A stretch of 64,000 bases of DNA from Arthrobacter sp. (lineage in GTDB: Bacteria; Actinomycetota; Actinomycetes; Actinomycetales; Micrococcaceae), in the NCBI RefSeq assembly GCF_031179985.1, contig NZ_JAPSHJ010000001.1, positions 71,392 through 135,391 on the forward strand, written 5' to 3'. Shown here one piece after another: positions 39,990 to 49,577 of this stretch. Within the stretch, counting starts at the first letter, position 1. Each line of letters begins with the position of its first letter. Made by a program: the position numbers and the translations under genes. The notes beneath the pieces were generated by a model. That model saw only the letters and a list, made by a program, of their open reading frames with translations. It had not been told where the DNA came from and did not search any database.

Positions 39990-42554
39990 TTGCCAGGTAT
40001 GAACCTGACGCGCGCCGAAGCGCGCGAGCGCGCCGATCTGATCACCGTCGAGTCGTACGAAGTCAGCTTGGACCTGACGAAAGGGGACAAGGTCTTCGGC
40101 ACCACCACCGCCGTGAAATTCACTGCAATACCCGGTTCGTCCACCTTTATCGATGCAGTGACGGAGACTGTCCACAGTGTCATGCTCAACGGGCTGGCCC
40201 TGGATCCTTCCGTTGTGGCTGACGGTGTCCGGATCCAGCTCCCCGAACTTGCGGAGCGGAACGAACTCCTGGTTGTTGCGGATGCGCCCTACATGAACAC
40301 GGGCGAAGGCCTCCACCGTTTTGTCGATCCGGTAGACAACGAGGTCTACCTCTACACGCAGTTCGAGGTCCCGGATTCACGGCGAATGTTCGCTGTATTC
40401 GAACAGCCAGACCTCAAAGCGAGCTTTACGTTCACTGTCACGGCCCCTTCGCACTGGAACGTGGTTTCCAACTCCCCCACACCAGCCCGGGTGGAAACCA
40501 TCCCGGCCGTCGACGGGGGCGCCCGGTCCGTGTGGGAATTCGCCCCGACACCGCGGCTGTCCTCCTACGTCACTGCCCTCATCGCCGGGCCGTACCAGTC
40601 AGTCAGCAGCGAGGTGAAGAGCTCTGACGGCAGGGTGGTCCCCCTGGGTATCTACGCCCGGAAATCGCTGATGCAGTACCTCGACGCCGATAACATCTTC
40701 GACCTGACCCGGCAGGGATTCGAGTTTTTCGAAACCCAGTTTGGCTGCCCGTATCCCTTCGACAAGTACGATCAGCTCTTTGTTCCCGAATTCAATGCCG
40801 GAGCCATGGAGAACGCCGGCGCGGTGACCATCCTGGAGGGGTATATCTTCCGAGGCAAGGTGACCGAAGCGCAGGTGGAGCGCCGTGCCATCACTGTCCT
40901 GCACGAACTGGCGCACATGTGGTTTGGGGACCTCGTGACCATGCGGTGGTGGAACGATCTGTGGCTGAACGAGTCCTTCGCCGAGTACATGTCCCATCTC
41001 GCGGCGGTGGAGAACACCAAGTTCGACCGTGCCTGGACCACGTTCGCTTCGGTGGAGAAATCCTGGGCGTACCGTCAGGACCAACTGCCCACAACGCACC
41101 CCATTTTTGCCGAAATCAACGACCTGCAGGACGTTGAGGTGAACTTCGACGGCATCACCTACGCCAAGGGAGCGTCGGTACTGCGCCAGCTGGTGGCCTG
41201 GGTAGGCCCGGAACAGTTCATGGCTGGTGTGCGGGAGTACTTCCGTAAGCACGCCTGGCAGAACACTGAGCTCAGCGACCTGATGGCAGAGCTGGAGACG
41301 GCCAGCGGGCGGGATCTGGACACCTGGGGCCGGCTCTGGCTGGAAACGGCTGGAGTGAACACGCTCAAGCCCGAACTTGAAGTCGACGGTGAAGGGGCTA
41401 TCACCTCATTCGCCATCCTCCAGTCAGCTGTTGAGGACCGGCCCACCATCCGGCCGCACCGGCTGGCGGTGGGGTTCTACAACCTCACCGACGCAGGCAA
41501 GCTTGAGCGGGTCCACCGCGAAGAGCTCGACGTGGACGGCGAGCGCACGGAGGTTTCCGGCCTGGCCGGTTTGCAGCAGCCTGACCTCATCCTGCTGAAC
41601 GACGATGACCTGGCCTATGCCAAGGTCCGTCTGGACCCTAAATCCCTGGGCACGGCCACAGGACATCTCAAGGACTTCAGCGAGAGCCTTCCGCGCACCC
41701 TGGTCTGGGGTTCAGCCTGGGATGCCGCCCGCGACGGCGAAACCCCCGCCCGCGGTTACGTTGAGCTGGTTCTCGCCAACATCGCTCAGGAATCGGACTC
41801 GTCGGTCATCCTGGTCCAGTTGCGCCAGCTCGCCACTACGTTGAACTTTTACGTGGCAGAAGCCCACAAGGAAGCAACGGCAATTTCGGCAGCGGATCGG
41901 CTGTGGGAACTCGCAGGTGCTGTACCGCCGGCCTCGGACGCCCAGCTGCAGTTCGTCAAGTCCTACGCCCTCCTCGCCAGGAGCGCCGGGCAGCTGGACA
42001 CCGTTGCCGGGCTGCTGGACGGTTCCGTGGTCCTTGACGGGCTTACCGTTGACCAGGACCTCCGTTGGGAGCTCCTGGCTTCGCTCGTTGCCGGTGGCAG
42101 GGCTGATCAGGACCGGATTGATGAGGAACTTGACCGCGACAACACCTCCAGCGGCCAGAACGCAGCAGCACTGGCCAAAGCGGCCATTCCCACCCCGGAA
42201 GCAAAAGCGGCGGCCTGGGATTCGATCATGGTCAAGGGAGAGCTCTCCAACGCCTTGCAGGCCTCCGCTGTTGCCGGCTTCTCCCGGGTCCTGGACTCCT
42301 CGCTCCTCGAGCCGTACGTGGAGAAGTATTTCGACGCCGTCCCCGGCATCGTGGCATCCCGCACCCACGCGCTGGCTCAGCAGATCGTCGTCGGGCTCTA
42401 CCCCTCCCAGCTGACGACGCAGGCGACGGTGGACAGGACGGACGAGTTCATTGCCGCCCTTCCCGAGGAAAGCGCTGCACTCAGGCGCATGATGCTCGAA
42501 AACCGCGACGCCGTGGCCCGGGCACTGCGCGCCCGTAAGGCTGATGAGGGTTAG
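39990..42554 (+). CDS. pepN: Aminopeptidase N (M1 family)
   Basis: The 854-residue zinc peptidase removes N-terminal residues from peptides. The exopeptidase motif GAMENAGAV is near residue 273, the zinc site HELAHMWFGDLVTMRWWNDL near 305 and the second Glu in NESFAEYM. A C-terminal ERAP1-like domain follows. The TTG start at 39990 is chosen because GGAGG lies 7 nt upstream; the ATG three codons later is too far from it. It sits in the nei-rpiB-pepN neighbourhood conserved in Actinobacteria. Confidence 0.97.
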   Translation: MPGMNLTRAEARERADLITVESYEVSLDLTKGDKVFGTTTAVKFTAIPGSSTFIDAVTETVHSVMLNGLALDPSVVADGVRIQLPELAERNELLVVADAPYMNTGEGLHRFVDPVDNEVYLYTQFEVPDSRRMFAVFEQPDLKASFTFTVTAPSHWNVVSNSPTPARVETIPAVDGGARSVWEFAPTPRLSSYVTALIAGPYQSVSSEVKSSDGRVVPLGIYARKSLMQYLDADNIFDLTRQGFEFFETQFGCPYPFDKYDQLFVPEFNAGAMENAGAVTILEGYIFRGKVTEAQVERRAITVLHELAHMWFGDLVTMRWWNDLWLNESFAEYMSHLAAVENTKFDRAWTTFASVEKSWAYRQDQLPTTHPIFAEINDLQDVEVNFDGITYAKGASVLRQLVAWVGPEQFMAGVREYFRKHAWQNTELSDLMAELETASGRDLDTWGRLWLETAGVNTLKPELEVDGEGAITSFAILQSAVEDRPTIRPHRLAVGFYNLTDAGKLERVHREELDVDGERTEVSGLAGLQQPDLILLNDDDLAYAKVRLDPKSLGTATGHLKDFSESLPRTLVWGSAWDAARDGETPARGYVELVLANIAQESDSSVILVQLRQLATTLNFYVAEAHKEATAISAADRLWELAGAVPPASDAQLQFVKSYALLARSAGQLDTVAGLLDGSVVLDGLTVDQDLRWELLASLVAGGRADQDRIDEELDRDNTSSGQNAAALAKAAIPTPEAKAAAWDSIMVKGELSNALQASAVAGFSRVLDSSLLEPYVEKYFDAVPGIVASRTHALAQQIVVGLYPSQLTTQATVDRTDEFIAALPEESAALRRMMLENRDAVARALRARKADEG

Positions 42555-42557
42555 GAC

Positions 42558-43037
42558 ATGACATTGGCTGAGCACCGCTATTCCGTCACTGTCCGCTGGA
42601 CGGGCAACCTGGGCACCGGGACATCCGCCTACCGGGCGTATTCCCGCGACCACGACATCCGGATTGAGGGGCTGCCCGTTCTGAAGGGTTCGGCAGACCC
42701 AACGTTCCACGGGGACAGGACCCGCTACAACCCTGAACAGCTGTTACTCACCGCACTGTCACAGTGCCATATGCTTTCATTCCTTCACGTGGCGGTGAAG
42801 CGCGGGGTCGTGGTGACGGCCTACGAGGACCATGCCCATGCCATGATGCGCCTCAACCGGGACGGCAGCGGCCAGTTCGAGGAGGCCACCCTCAATCCCC
42901 ACGTGACCACAGCTGAAGCTACGCTCGACGGGCTGTTGGCGGACATGCATCACGAAGCCAACCAATTGTGCTTCATCGCAAGGAGCGTGAACTTTCCTGT
43001 TCGGCATTCCCCAACTTCCGAGGTCGCCGCTGCCTAG
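42558..43037 (+). CDS. OsmC/Ohr-like peroxiredoxin
   Basis: The 159-residue protein has the OsmC fold with both redox cysteines: LLLTALSQCHMLSF near residue 70 and HHEANQLCFIARSVNFPV near 138. These proteins reduce organic peroxides with thiol cofactors. The ATG lies 3 bp after the pepN stop with AGGA upstream, so it is co-transcribed with pepN. Confidence 0.93.
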   Translation: MTLAEHRYSVTVRWTGNLGTGTSAYRAYSRDHDIRIEGLPVLKGSADPTFHGDRTRYNPEQLLLTALSQCHMLSFLHVAVKRGVVVTAYEDHAHAMMRLNRDGSGQFEEATLNPHVTTAEATLDGLLADMHHEANQLCFIARSVNFPVRHSPTSEVAAA

Positions 43038-43040
43038 CCG

Positions 43041-44051
43041 TCAATACACCCGGCTCTGGCCCGCAGTAAGCAGGCTGGCTATCAGACGGCGTTCAGTCGC
43101 GGGACTGAGCCCGGCTTTCCGCTCCCTGGCCAGTCCGCGGCTCCGTTCATCCTCGAGCGTGTCACGAAGGGTGTCCTGCCAGGGCCTCAGGGTCAGCCCG
43201 CGGGCAACGGCGGCTGAGTTGCTGCGGGCAGAGTGTCCTTCATAGTCCGGCGGCAGCCACAGCGGCAGCGAGTCCTCACCGGCCCAGGGAGCAACTCCTT
43301 CATTGACGAGCCAGTCTTCGGAGGCTTTGACTGTATCTGTGGCACCAGTCAGCCCTTGCGATTCCTCGATGTACTCCCGGAAGGGGACCACGGCGCCAAC
43401 CGCATTCAAGGTTTCCGTAATCCCCTGCCGGGCTGCATAAAGGATCCACGCGGCGAGATCCCTGACGTCGATAATCTGGGTGGCGGCCTCGGGAATGTCC
43501 GGCACTAAAACGGGCCCGGTGCGCTCGGCGGCGGCCCGCGCAAACCGGGCAGGCCAGTACCCGTAGCGGTCGGTTTCGTCGCCTGGCCCGCTGATCAGGC
43601 CTGCCCTGCAGAGATGGGCCGGACGCATCCTGAGGGTCAGCGCCTCGATGGCGGACTTGGCCTCTCCATAGACTTCGGGAGAGAATGGTGTGCCGTCGGG
43701 CAGCGGGTCCAGCAGCCTCGCGTCCTCACCGGCTCCCGGTACTGAATGATCTGCATAGACTGAGCAACTCGACACAAACGTCCAATGCGCAGCCCGGTCC
43801 CCCAACGACTCCAAGGCGGCCCCCGCGTGCTGCGGATCGCGTGCCACGTCGATGACTGCGTCCCATTCCCGGGCGGCTTCAGCGTAGGCGGCAGCTCCTT
43901 CGCTGCGGTCCGCTGTGATCCAGTGGGCGCCGGCCGGGGGTGCCGCGGTTGAGCCCCGTGCCAGGCACGTCACGTTGTGGCCGCCTGCCACTGCTTGCCG
44001 GGCAATTTCCGCCGAAAGGAACGCTGTACCGCCAAGAATCAGGATGCGCAT
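43041..44051 (-). CDS. NAD-dependent epimerase/dehydratase family protein
   Basis: The 336-residue extended-SDR protein begins MRILILGGTAFLSAEIARQA with a GGTxFLS variant of the cofactor motif. It has TFVSSCSVYADHS and YGEAKSAIEAL (YxxxK) for catalysis. The GGTxF variant is common in isoflavone-reductase-like and CSP41-like proteins, so it may act on sugars or nucleic acid; no substrate is evident. TAGCGT lies 6 nt before the ATG, with no ribosome site. It converges with the OsmC gene. Confidence 0.9.
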   Translation of the reverse strand: MRILILGGTAFLSAEIARQAVAGGHNVTCLARGSTAAPPAGAHWITADRSEGAAAYAEAAREWDAVIDVARDPQHAGAALESLGDRAAHWTFVSSCSVYADHSVPGAGEDARLLDPLPDGTPFSPEVYGEAKSAIEALTLRMRPAHLCRAGLISGPGDETDRYGYWPARFARAAAERTGPVLVPDIPEAATQIIDVRDLAAWILYAARQGITETLNAVGAVVPFREYIEESQGLTGATDTVKASEDWLVNEGVAPWAGEDSLPLWLPPDYEGHSARSNSAAVARGLTLRPWQDTLRDTLEDERSRGLARERKAGLSPATERRLIASLLTAGQSRVY

Positions 44052-44186
44052 GTGGCCACGCTACGGCGCTAGTGTTGAAAGTAACCAGAGTTTATGCGCC
44101 GGGTGAACACCGATGAAGTCCGGTAGAAATAACGCCCTGGAAGTAACCCGGCAACAGCCGGTCTGCAGTGAGGAGCACATCCACAG

Positions 44187-44852
44187 ATGTACAGCACGTT
44201 GTCGATCGCACCGCCCCTTACGTCCGCCACGGACGGAATCAGCGTTCCGGGAATTGTGATCAGTCTGGGTGTTGGCGTCGCCGTCTGGCTGGCGGCGACC
44301 TTCGTGATTTCCAGGATCTCCCGACGGGTCGCCTCCGGGAGCACTTTCTTCAAGAAGCCCCATTTCCGGTGGGTGGCGCCGGCATTGCGTGCCCTGGACC
44401 ATGAGCGGCGTGTGCAGCGGGCAAACACCATCGGTTCCCTGCTCAACAGTGTGGTAGGGGTGCTGGTCGCAACCATCACTACCATGTATGTGCTCCGCAA
44501 CCTGGATATCGACATCGCCCCCCTGCTGACGAGTGTTGGCATCCTGGGTATCGCCATAGGCTTCGGCGCCCAGCAGCTGATCCGTGACTTCCTCGCCGGG
44601 ATCTTCATCACCATTGAGGACCAGTACGGAATCGGTGACGTCATCGAGACCAGCGAAGTGGTGGGCACAGTGGAGTCCATGGGCTTGCGGATCACCAGGG
44701 TTCTCGCCGAGGACGGCACCATCTGGTACCTGCGCAATGGCGAGATCCTCCGGGTAGGCAACCGCTCCCAGGGGACGTATGTGCCCCCGGCGTCGCAGCC
44801 GGAAGTTGCAGACGACGATGAAGCACCAACCCAGCAGAAAGCCGGAGAGTAG
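44187..44852 (+). CDS. Small MscS-family mechanosensitive channel
   Basis: The 221-residue protein has three helices: IVISLGVGVAVWLAATFVI, GSLLNSVVGVLVATITTMYV and the pore-lining TM3 SVGILGIAIGFGAQQLIRDF, then the beta domain (YGIGDVIETSEVVGTVESMG). The large C-terminal vestibule domain of E. coli MscS is missing. It probably releases solutes on hypo-osmotic shock. GAGGAG lies upstream of the ATG. glbO follows 2 bp after the stop. Confidence 0.9.
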   Translation: MYSTLSIAPPLTSATDGISVPGIVISLGVGVAVWLAATFVISRISRRVASGSTFFKKPHFRWVAPALRALDHERRVQRANTIGSLLNSVVGVLVATITTMYVLRNLDIDIAPLLTSVGILGIAIGFGAQQLIRDFLAGIFITIEDQYGIGDVIETSEVVGTVESMGLRITRVLAEDGTIWYLRNGEILRVGNRSQGTYVPPASQPEVADDDEAPTQQKAGE

Positions 44853-44854
44853 TT

Positions 44855-45325
44855 ATGACCAATCCATCCGTCGAGCCCGGAAAGCCGAAGATGCTGATGC
44901 AGAACGATCCGTTCAGCCAGCCAGGCTACACTGACAACTTTTATGATGCCGTAGGGGGCCACGACACGTTCGTGAAGCTCATTGACGTCTTCTACGACGG
45001 CGTTGCAACCGACCCGATCCTGCGGCCCATGTATCCCGAAGAGGATCTTGGACCGGCCAAGCGCCGCTTCCTGATGTTCCTGGAACAGTATTGGGGCGGG
45101 CCCACCACCTACGGCGAGGAACGCGGCCACCCCAGGCTCCGGATGCGGCACATGCCATTCAGCGTCACTCCTGAAGCGAAGGACCGGTGGCTGCTCCACA
45201 TGAGGACGGCCGTTGACTCCCTCGAACTTCCGCCGTTATACGAAAATACCCTGTGGGACTACATGGAGCGCGCCGCACTGTCCATGGTGAACAGCCCTTC
45301 CGGCAACGGACCCTCACAAGCCTAG
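44855..45325 (+). CDS. glbO: Group II truncated haemoglobin
   Basis: The 156-residue globin carries the trHbO pattern: YDAVGGHDTFVKLIDVFYDG, LEQYWGGPTTYGEERGHP and the proximal His in LRMRHMPF, with Trp G8 in KDRWLLHM. An N-terminal extension of about 30 residues precedes the 2-on-2 core. trHbO proteins bind oxygen, bind NO or act as peroxidases. It is coupled to the MscS gene. Confidence 0.95.
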   Translation: MTNPSVEPGKPKMLMQNDPFSQPGYTDNFYDAVGGHDTFVKLIDVFYDGVATDPILRPMYPEEDLGPAKRRFLMFLEQYWGGPTTYGEERGHPRLRMRHMPFSVTPEAKDRWLLHMRTAVDSLELPPLYENTLWDYMERAALSMVNSPSGNGPSQA

Positions 45326-45329
45326 AGGG

Positions 45330-45995
45330 TCAGAGCCCGAGTCCAGCGCCGCTCCGGGCAAGGACGTGGCCTCTGGGGCTGCTGAGCCTGAACCAGCGCC
45401 CGGCACGGTAAAGCTGGTGCTCACCGCTGCCGAGAAAACCCAGAGTCAGGGCGGCGAAGGCCGCTCCGGTGGGGAGTCCACCGGCTCCGGGAAGATCACG
45501 TCCCCAGACCGATGCCCTTGCATTGTTGACTATCAGCGCACCGGGCTTATCCGGGACAATCTGCGCGACCTCGGCCATCCCGGCTTGTGCGGCATCTTTC
45601 AGCGCAGAGTCTGTCAGTGAGCCCAGCAGCTCCCAGCCGCTCCGCGGCGCGCCGACCCCCGCCCAGGACTCGGTGACCGTCGACGGCGGAACGGGGAGTT
45701 CGACGTCGGACTCGCCTGCCCGTGCCAGACGGTCAAGGACCGCTGCGAGCGTGACAGTAACGTCAGCCTGGGCTGGCTCCGCCAAAGCCATAGTGCGCAG
45801 GCCGAGGATGGTGGGCGTGGCTTCGCCGAGCAGTCTCGGCCGCAATACGCACACATACGCAGCAAGCACCGAGCCGGACGCCTGCAGCCGGATGGCGCCG
45901 TCGTCCACCGCCTTTGCGCGGGTCACGTACGTGCGGAGGTCCGCCAGATCCTGGGGATCGGCGAAGCGGAAGGGCTGGGTGAGAACATCTGACAC
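45330..45995 (-). CDS. Conserved hypothetical soluble protein
   Basis: The 221-residue reading starts at the GTG at 45995 (VSDVLTQPFRFADPQ). The track back to a TTG at 46055 would run through the tesB promoter; a TAGAGT hexamer 7 nt before the GTG favours the shorter, leaderless form. It is Ala, Leu and Val rich without transmembrane segments. No domain is recognised. It ends 4 bp from the convergent glbO gene and diverges from tesB. Confidence 0.75.
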   Translation of the reverse strand: MSDVLTQPFRFADPQDLADLRTYVTRAKAVDDGAIRLQASGSVLAAYVCVLRPRLLGEATPTILGLRTMALAEPAQADVTVTLAAVLDRLARAGESDVELPVPPSTVTESWAGVGAPRSGWELLGSLTDSALKDAAQAGMAEVAQIVPDKPGALIVNNARASVWGRDLPGAGGLPTGAAFAALTLGFLGSGEHQLYRAGRWFRLSSPRGHVLARSGAGLGL

Positions 45996-46023
45996 CTTAA
46001 GGACTCTACCGCCAGCTGTCCGG

Positions 46024-46052
46024 TTGAGCAGTACCGGGGTGACGTCTAGAGT
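46024..46052 (+). promoter_or_regulatory. Promoter of tesB (leaderless)
   Basis: TTGAGC (46024-46029) and TAGAGT (46047-46052) are separated by 17 bp, and the tesB ATG starts 6 nt after the -10 element. No ribosome site is present, so the transcript should begin at or next to the start codon. Confidence 0.75.
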
Positions 46053-46058
46053 CAAATC

Positions 46059-47036
46059 ATGACTGAAGCGGAAGCCGGATTGCAGGCGTTGCCCACGCAG
46101 GACCCCACCACCTCCTTGATCGAACTTCTTGATCTCGGCGAACTCGAAGGTGCCCGGACGGATGAGGACATCTTTATGGGCCCGTCACAACGGCAGCCGG
46201 GGCAACGTGTTTTTGGCGGCCAGGTTCTGGCCCAATCGCTCATTGCCGCAAACCGCACCGTGGATCCGGCCCGCCACGTGCATTCGATGCACGGTTATTT
46301 CCTCCGCCCGGGGGATGCAAACCAACCCATCACTTTCGGGGTGCAGCGCCTCCGCGACGGGAGGTCGTTCTCGGCGCGGCGTGTCCACGCTTACCAGGAC
46401 GGCACACCGATCCTCTCGATGATCGCCTCCTTTCAGGAAGACGATGAAGGCCTTGACCACCAGTCCGAGATGCCGCTGGGGATTCCGGAACCTGAGTCGC
46501 TGCCCAGCACCGCCGACCTTCTGGGCAAGTACGATCATCCCGTAGCGCGGCATTGGGCCTACGAGCGTCCCATAGACATCCGGCATGTGGACCCCGCACT
46601 GTACGTGTCAGCCAACGGCACCAAGGAAGCCAGGAATGCGGTCTGGATGAAAACGTTCGGTCCCATGCCCGACGACGCCAACATGCACCGGGCTGCCCTC
46701 GCTTACGCCAGCGATTACACCATCCTGGAATCGATCCTGCGCAAGCACGGCCTGAGCTGGGTCACCCCAGGCATGAGTGTCGCCAGCCTTGACCATGCCA
46801 TGTGGTGGCACCGCCCCGTACGGGTTGACCAGTGGCTGCTCTACGTGCAGGAGTCTCCCAGCGCCCAGGGTGCCCGCGGCCTGGCCACCGGCAAGATCTT
46901 CGACAGGGAAGGCCGGCATGTTGCCTCAGTGGCACAGGAAGGCATGGTCCGGATCCCCACGGACCTGAAGAACAAGGTGGTGGGTGCTGTCCAGTCCAAA
47001 GTTCTCAAGCACCAGATGCGCAAAGCCGAACGGTAA
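46059..47036 (+). CDS. tesB: Acyl-CoA thioesterase II
   Basis: The 325-residue enzyme hydrolyses medium- and long-chain acyl-CoA. It has the double hot-dog layout: GQRVFGGQVLAQSLIAA near residue 47, RSFSARRVHAYQDG, ASLDHAMWWHRPVR with the catalytic Asp near 235 and IFDREGRHVASVAQEG near the end. The leaderless promoter is described separately. A strong hairpin follows. Confidence 0.96.
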   Translation: MTEAEAGLQALPTQDPTTSLIELLDLGELEGARTDEDIFMGPSQRQPGQRVFGGQVLAQSLIAANRTVDPARHVHSMHGYFLRPGDANQPITFGVQRLRDGRSFSARRVHAYQDGTPILSMIASFQEDDEGLDHQSEMPLGIPEPESLPSTADLLGKYDHPVARHWAYERPIDIRHVDPALYVSANGTKEARNAVWMKTFGPMPDDANMHRAALAYASDYTILESILRKHGLSWVTPGMSVASLDHAMWWHRPVRVDQWLLYVQESPSAQGARGLATGKIFDREGRHVASVAQEGMVRIPTDLKNKVVGAVQSKVLKHQMRKAER

Positions 47037-47066
47037 AACAGCCAGGCAACAGCGTGAGCAAAACGA

Positions 47067-47105
47067 AAGGCCGGCTTGGCGGATGATACCCGCCAAGCCG
47101 GCCTT
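47067..47105. terminator. Bidirectional terminator between tesB and ettA
   Basis: The arms AAGGCCGGCTTGGCGG / CCGCCAAGCCGGCCTT are perfect. CTTCGTTT follows on the plus strand and TCGTTTTG on the minus strand. It lies between convergent genes. Confidence 0.88.
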
Positions 47106-47133
47106 CTTCGTTTCAGGACTTTTCCTTTGGGGA

Positions 47134-48816
47134 TCAGTCGCGGGTGAGGCGCCGGTGAGTCACACGGTGCGGCTTCGCAGCATCGGGACCGAGCCGCTCC
47201 ACCTTGTTCTCCTCATAGGACTCAAAGTTGCCCTCGAACCAGTACCACTTGGACGGGTTCTCCTCATCGCCTTCGTAGGCCAGGATGTGGGTCGCCACCC
47301 GGTCGAGGAACCAGCGGTCGTGCGAGACGACCACGGCGCAGCCAGGGAATTCCAGGAGGGCGTTCTCAAGGCTGCTGAGCGTTTCGACGTCGAGGTCGTT
47401 AGTGGGCTCGTCAAGGAGCAGAAGGTTTCCACCCTGCTTGAGGGTCAGAGCCAGGTTCAGACGGTTACGCTCACCGCCGGAAAGCACTCCTGCTTTCTTC
47501 TGCTGGTCCGGGCCCTTAAATCCGAATGCTGCCACGTATGCCCGGGAGGGCATTTCGACGTGGCCTACCTGGATGTAGTCCAAACCATCGGAAACTACCT
47601 CCCACAGGGTCTTGTTGGGATCGATGCCGCCGCGGCTCTGGTCCGCATAGGAAATCTTGACGGAGTCACCGATTTTGAGGTCGCCGCCGTCGAGGGGCTC
47701 AAGCCCCACGATCGTCTTGAACAGGGTGGTCTTACCCACGCCGTTGGGTCCAATGACACCGACGATGCCGTTGCGCGGCAGTGAGAAGGACAGCCCGTCA
47801 ATGAGGGTCCGGTCCTCGAAGCCCTTCTGCAGGTTCTTCGCTTCGAGCACCAGGCCACCCAGGCGTGGTCCCGGCGGAATCTGGATCTCTTCGAAGTCGA
47901 GCTTGCGGGTCCGGTCAGCTTCCGCTGCCATTTCCTCGTACCGGGCCAGGCGGGCCTTCGACTTGGTCTGGCGGCCCTTGGCGTTCGAGCGGACCCACTC
48001 AAGCTCTTCGGTCAGTCGCTTGGCCTGCTTGGCGTCCTTTTTGCCCTGAACTTCCAGGCGCGCACGCTTCTTCTCCAGGTAGGTGGAGTAGTTGCCTTCA
48101 TACGGGTACAGGTGGCCGCGGTCCACTTCGGCGATCCACTGGGCCACGTGGTCCAGGAAGTAACGATCGTGGGTTACGGCGAGAACAGCGCCATGGTAGT
48201 TGGAAAGGTGCTGCTCAAGCCACAGCACACTCTCGGCGTCGAGGTGGTTGGTGGGCTCATCGAGAAGCAGCAGGTCAGGCTTCTGCAACAGCAGCTTGCA
48301 CAAGGCCACGCGGCGGCGCTCACCACCGGAAAGGAGCGTCACGTTGGCGTCCGCTGGCGGGCACCGCAGAGCATCCATGGCCTGTTCCAGCTGTGAATCC
48401 AGGTCCCAGGCGTCGGCAGCGTCAATCGCTTCCTGCAGGTGGCCCATTTCCTCAAGCAGGGAGTCATAATCGGCGTCGGGGCTGGCCATTTCCTCGGAGA
48501 TGGCGTTGAAACGCTCGATCTTTCCGATGATTTCGCCTACGCCCTCCTGGACATTGCCGAGCACTGTCTTCTCTTCGTTCAGCGGCGGTTCCTGAAGCAG
48601 GATGCCCACGGAGTAGCCCGGGCTAAGCCGCGCTTCGCCGTTGGAGGGTGTGTCCAGACCCGCCATGATCTTGAGAATGGTGGATTTACCGGCGCCGTTG
48701 GGGCCGACCACACCGATCTTGGCTCCGGGAAAGAACGACATGCTGACGTCGTCGAGAATGAGCTTTTCGCCAACAGCCTTACGGGCCTTGGTCATTGTGT
48801 AGATAAATTCCGCCAT
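47134..48816 (-). CDS. ettA: ABC-F protein EttA
   Basis: The 560-residue energy-dependent translational throttle protein starts at the ATG at 48816 (MAEFIYTMTKARK), the usual EttA N-terminus. It has two ABC cassettes: Walker A GPNGAGKST and GPNGVGKTT, signatures LSGGERRR and LSGGERNR, with Walker B LLLLDEPTNHLD and LLLLDEPTNDLD, and the intervening linker. No membrane domain is present. TAGATT lies 7 nt before the ATG without a ribosome site, suggesting a leaderless mRNA. It gates the ribosomal E site by energy state. Confidence 0.96.
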   Translation of the reverse strand: MAEFIYTMTKARKAVGEKLILDDVSMSFFPGAKIGVVGPNGAGKSTILKIMAGLDTPSNGEARLSPGYSVGILLQEPPLNEEKTVLGNVQEGVGEIIGKIERFNAISEEMASPDADYDSLLEEMGHLQEAIDAADAWDLDSQLEQAMDALRCPPADANVTLLSGGERRRVALCKLLLQKPDLLLLDEPTNHLDAESVLWLEQHLSNYHGAVLAVTHDRYFLDHVAQWIAEVDRGHLYPYEGNYSTYLEKKRARLEVQGKKDAKQAKRLTEELEWVRSNAKGRQTKSKARLARYEEMAAEADRTRKLDFEEIQIPPGPRLGGLVLEAKNLQKGFEDRTLIDGLSFSLPRNGIVGVIGPNGVGKTTLFKTIVGLEPLDGGDLKIGDSVKISYADQSRGGIDPNKTLWEVVSDGLDYIQVGHVEMPSRAYVAAFGFKGPDQQKKAGVLSGGERNRLNLALTLKQGGNLLLLDEPTNDLDVETLSSLENALLEFPGCAVVVSHDRWFLDRVATHILAYEGDEENPSKWYWFEGNFESYEENKVERLGPDAAKPHRVTHRRLTRD

Positions 48817-48899
48817 GGTTCCAAATCTAGTGGGTCGGCCCGGATAACTCACATTCGGGACGGTTCCAGGACACGGAAGGAATCAGGCGCACAGACGGT

Positions 48900-49439
48900 T
48901 CAGAGCTGTGTGCCTGCGAAGCATTTGCCGGTAGACAGCACGGGCAGAATGACCACCGTGACCTTTCCCTCACGTACTTGGCCGATCACGCAGTCCTTAT
49001 CCTGAAGCACCGCAGCTTCTATCGCATCAACTTCCAGGCCTGTAGGAGTCTGGCTTGCTGACACCTCCAATGCGGACGACGACACCCCTGCCGCAGTCAG
49101 CGTTGCAAGCATCTGGTCCCTCGTGGGTTTTGCCGAACCGGCAGCAAGATTCGTGAGGGCCTGTTCAACCTTGTCCCTCACGAGGGCCGTGGCGGGCGCC
49201 AGGGCCACGGGAGTAGGAGCGGGGGCCGCGGAGCCTCTGCCCGAGGGGGAACCAGCGTTCGACGTGGCGGAGTCTCCAGGAGAAGCCGGGTCGCCCAGAT
49301 CCGTACCCGCGGGGGGCGTGCAGGCAGAAGATGCGACGAGGACGAGGAAGGCCAGAACTGCTGCGCGCTGATGGCGTGCGGGCAGGATACGAGGGGTTGG
49401 CGTACGACGGGTTGGCCTCAGAGGTTTAATCGCTCGCAT
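48900..49439 (-). CDS. Putative secreted lipoprotein
   Basis: The 179-residue protein starts at the ATG at 49439 (MRAIKPLRP) with AAGG upstream. A basic N-region is followed by the hydrophobic AAVLAFLVLVASSAC; the Cys could be lipidated, but the lipobox ASSAC lacks the usual Leu. A Gly, Ser and Pro linker precedes a folded domain with two Cys residues (DKDCVIGQV and GKCFAG) that may pair. Function unknown. It lies between ettA and the SSB gene. Confidence 0.75.
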   Translation of the reverse strand: MRAIKPLRPTRRTPTPRILPARHQRAAVLAFLVLVASSACTPPAGTDLGDPASPGDSATSNAGSPSGRGSAAPAPTPVALAPATALVRDKVEQALTNLAAGSAKPTRDQMLATLTAAGVSSSALEVSASQTPTGLEVDAIEAAVLQDKDCVIGQVREGKVTVVILPVLSTGKCFAGTQL

Positions 49440-49577
49440 CACCTTGCCATTCTGCCATGCGGTTCGCGCCCCTTTCGGCACCCCGGCGTCCTGCGCACGG
49501 CGACGCCGCTGCAGCTGCGGCGCCGCCTTTCACCGAGGCTGCCCTGCCACACCGTGACACAGTGATCCTGCCCTTTA

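Noticed and set aside
41712..42710. 332-codon minus-strand ORF opposite pepN
   Set aside because: It is antisense to the C-terminal domain of PepN and the start of the OsmC gene.
49499..49530. GC-rich inverted repeat between the lipoprotein and SSB genes
   Set aside because: The arms are short and mismatched and there is no T tract; it could be chance in GC-rich sequence.
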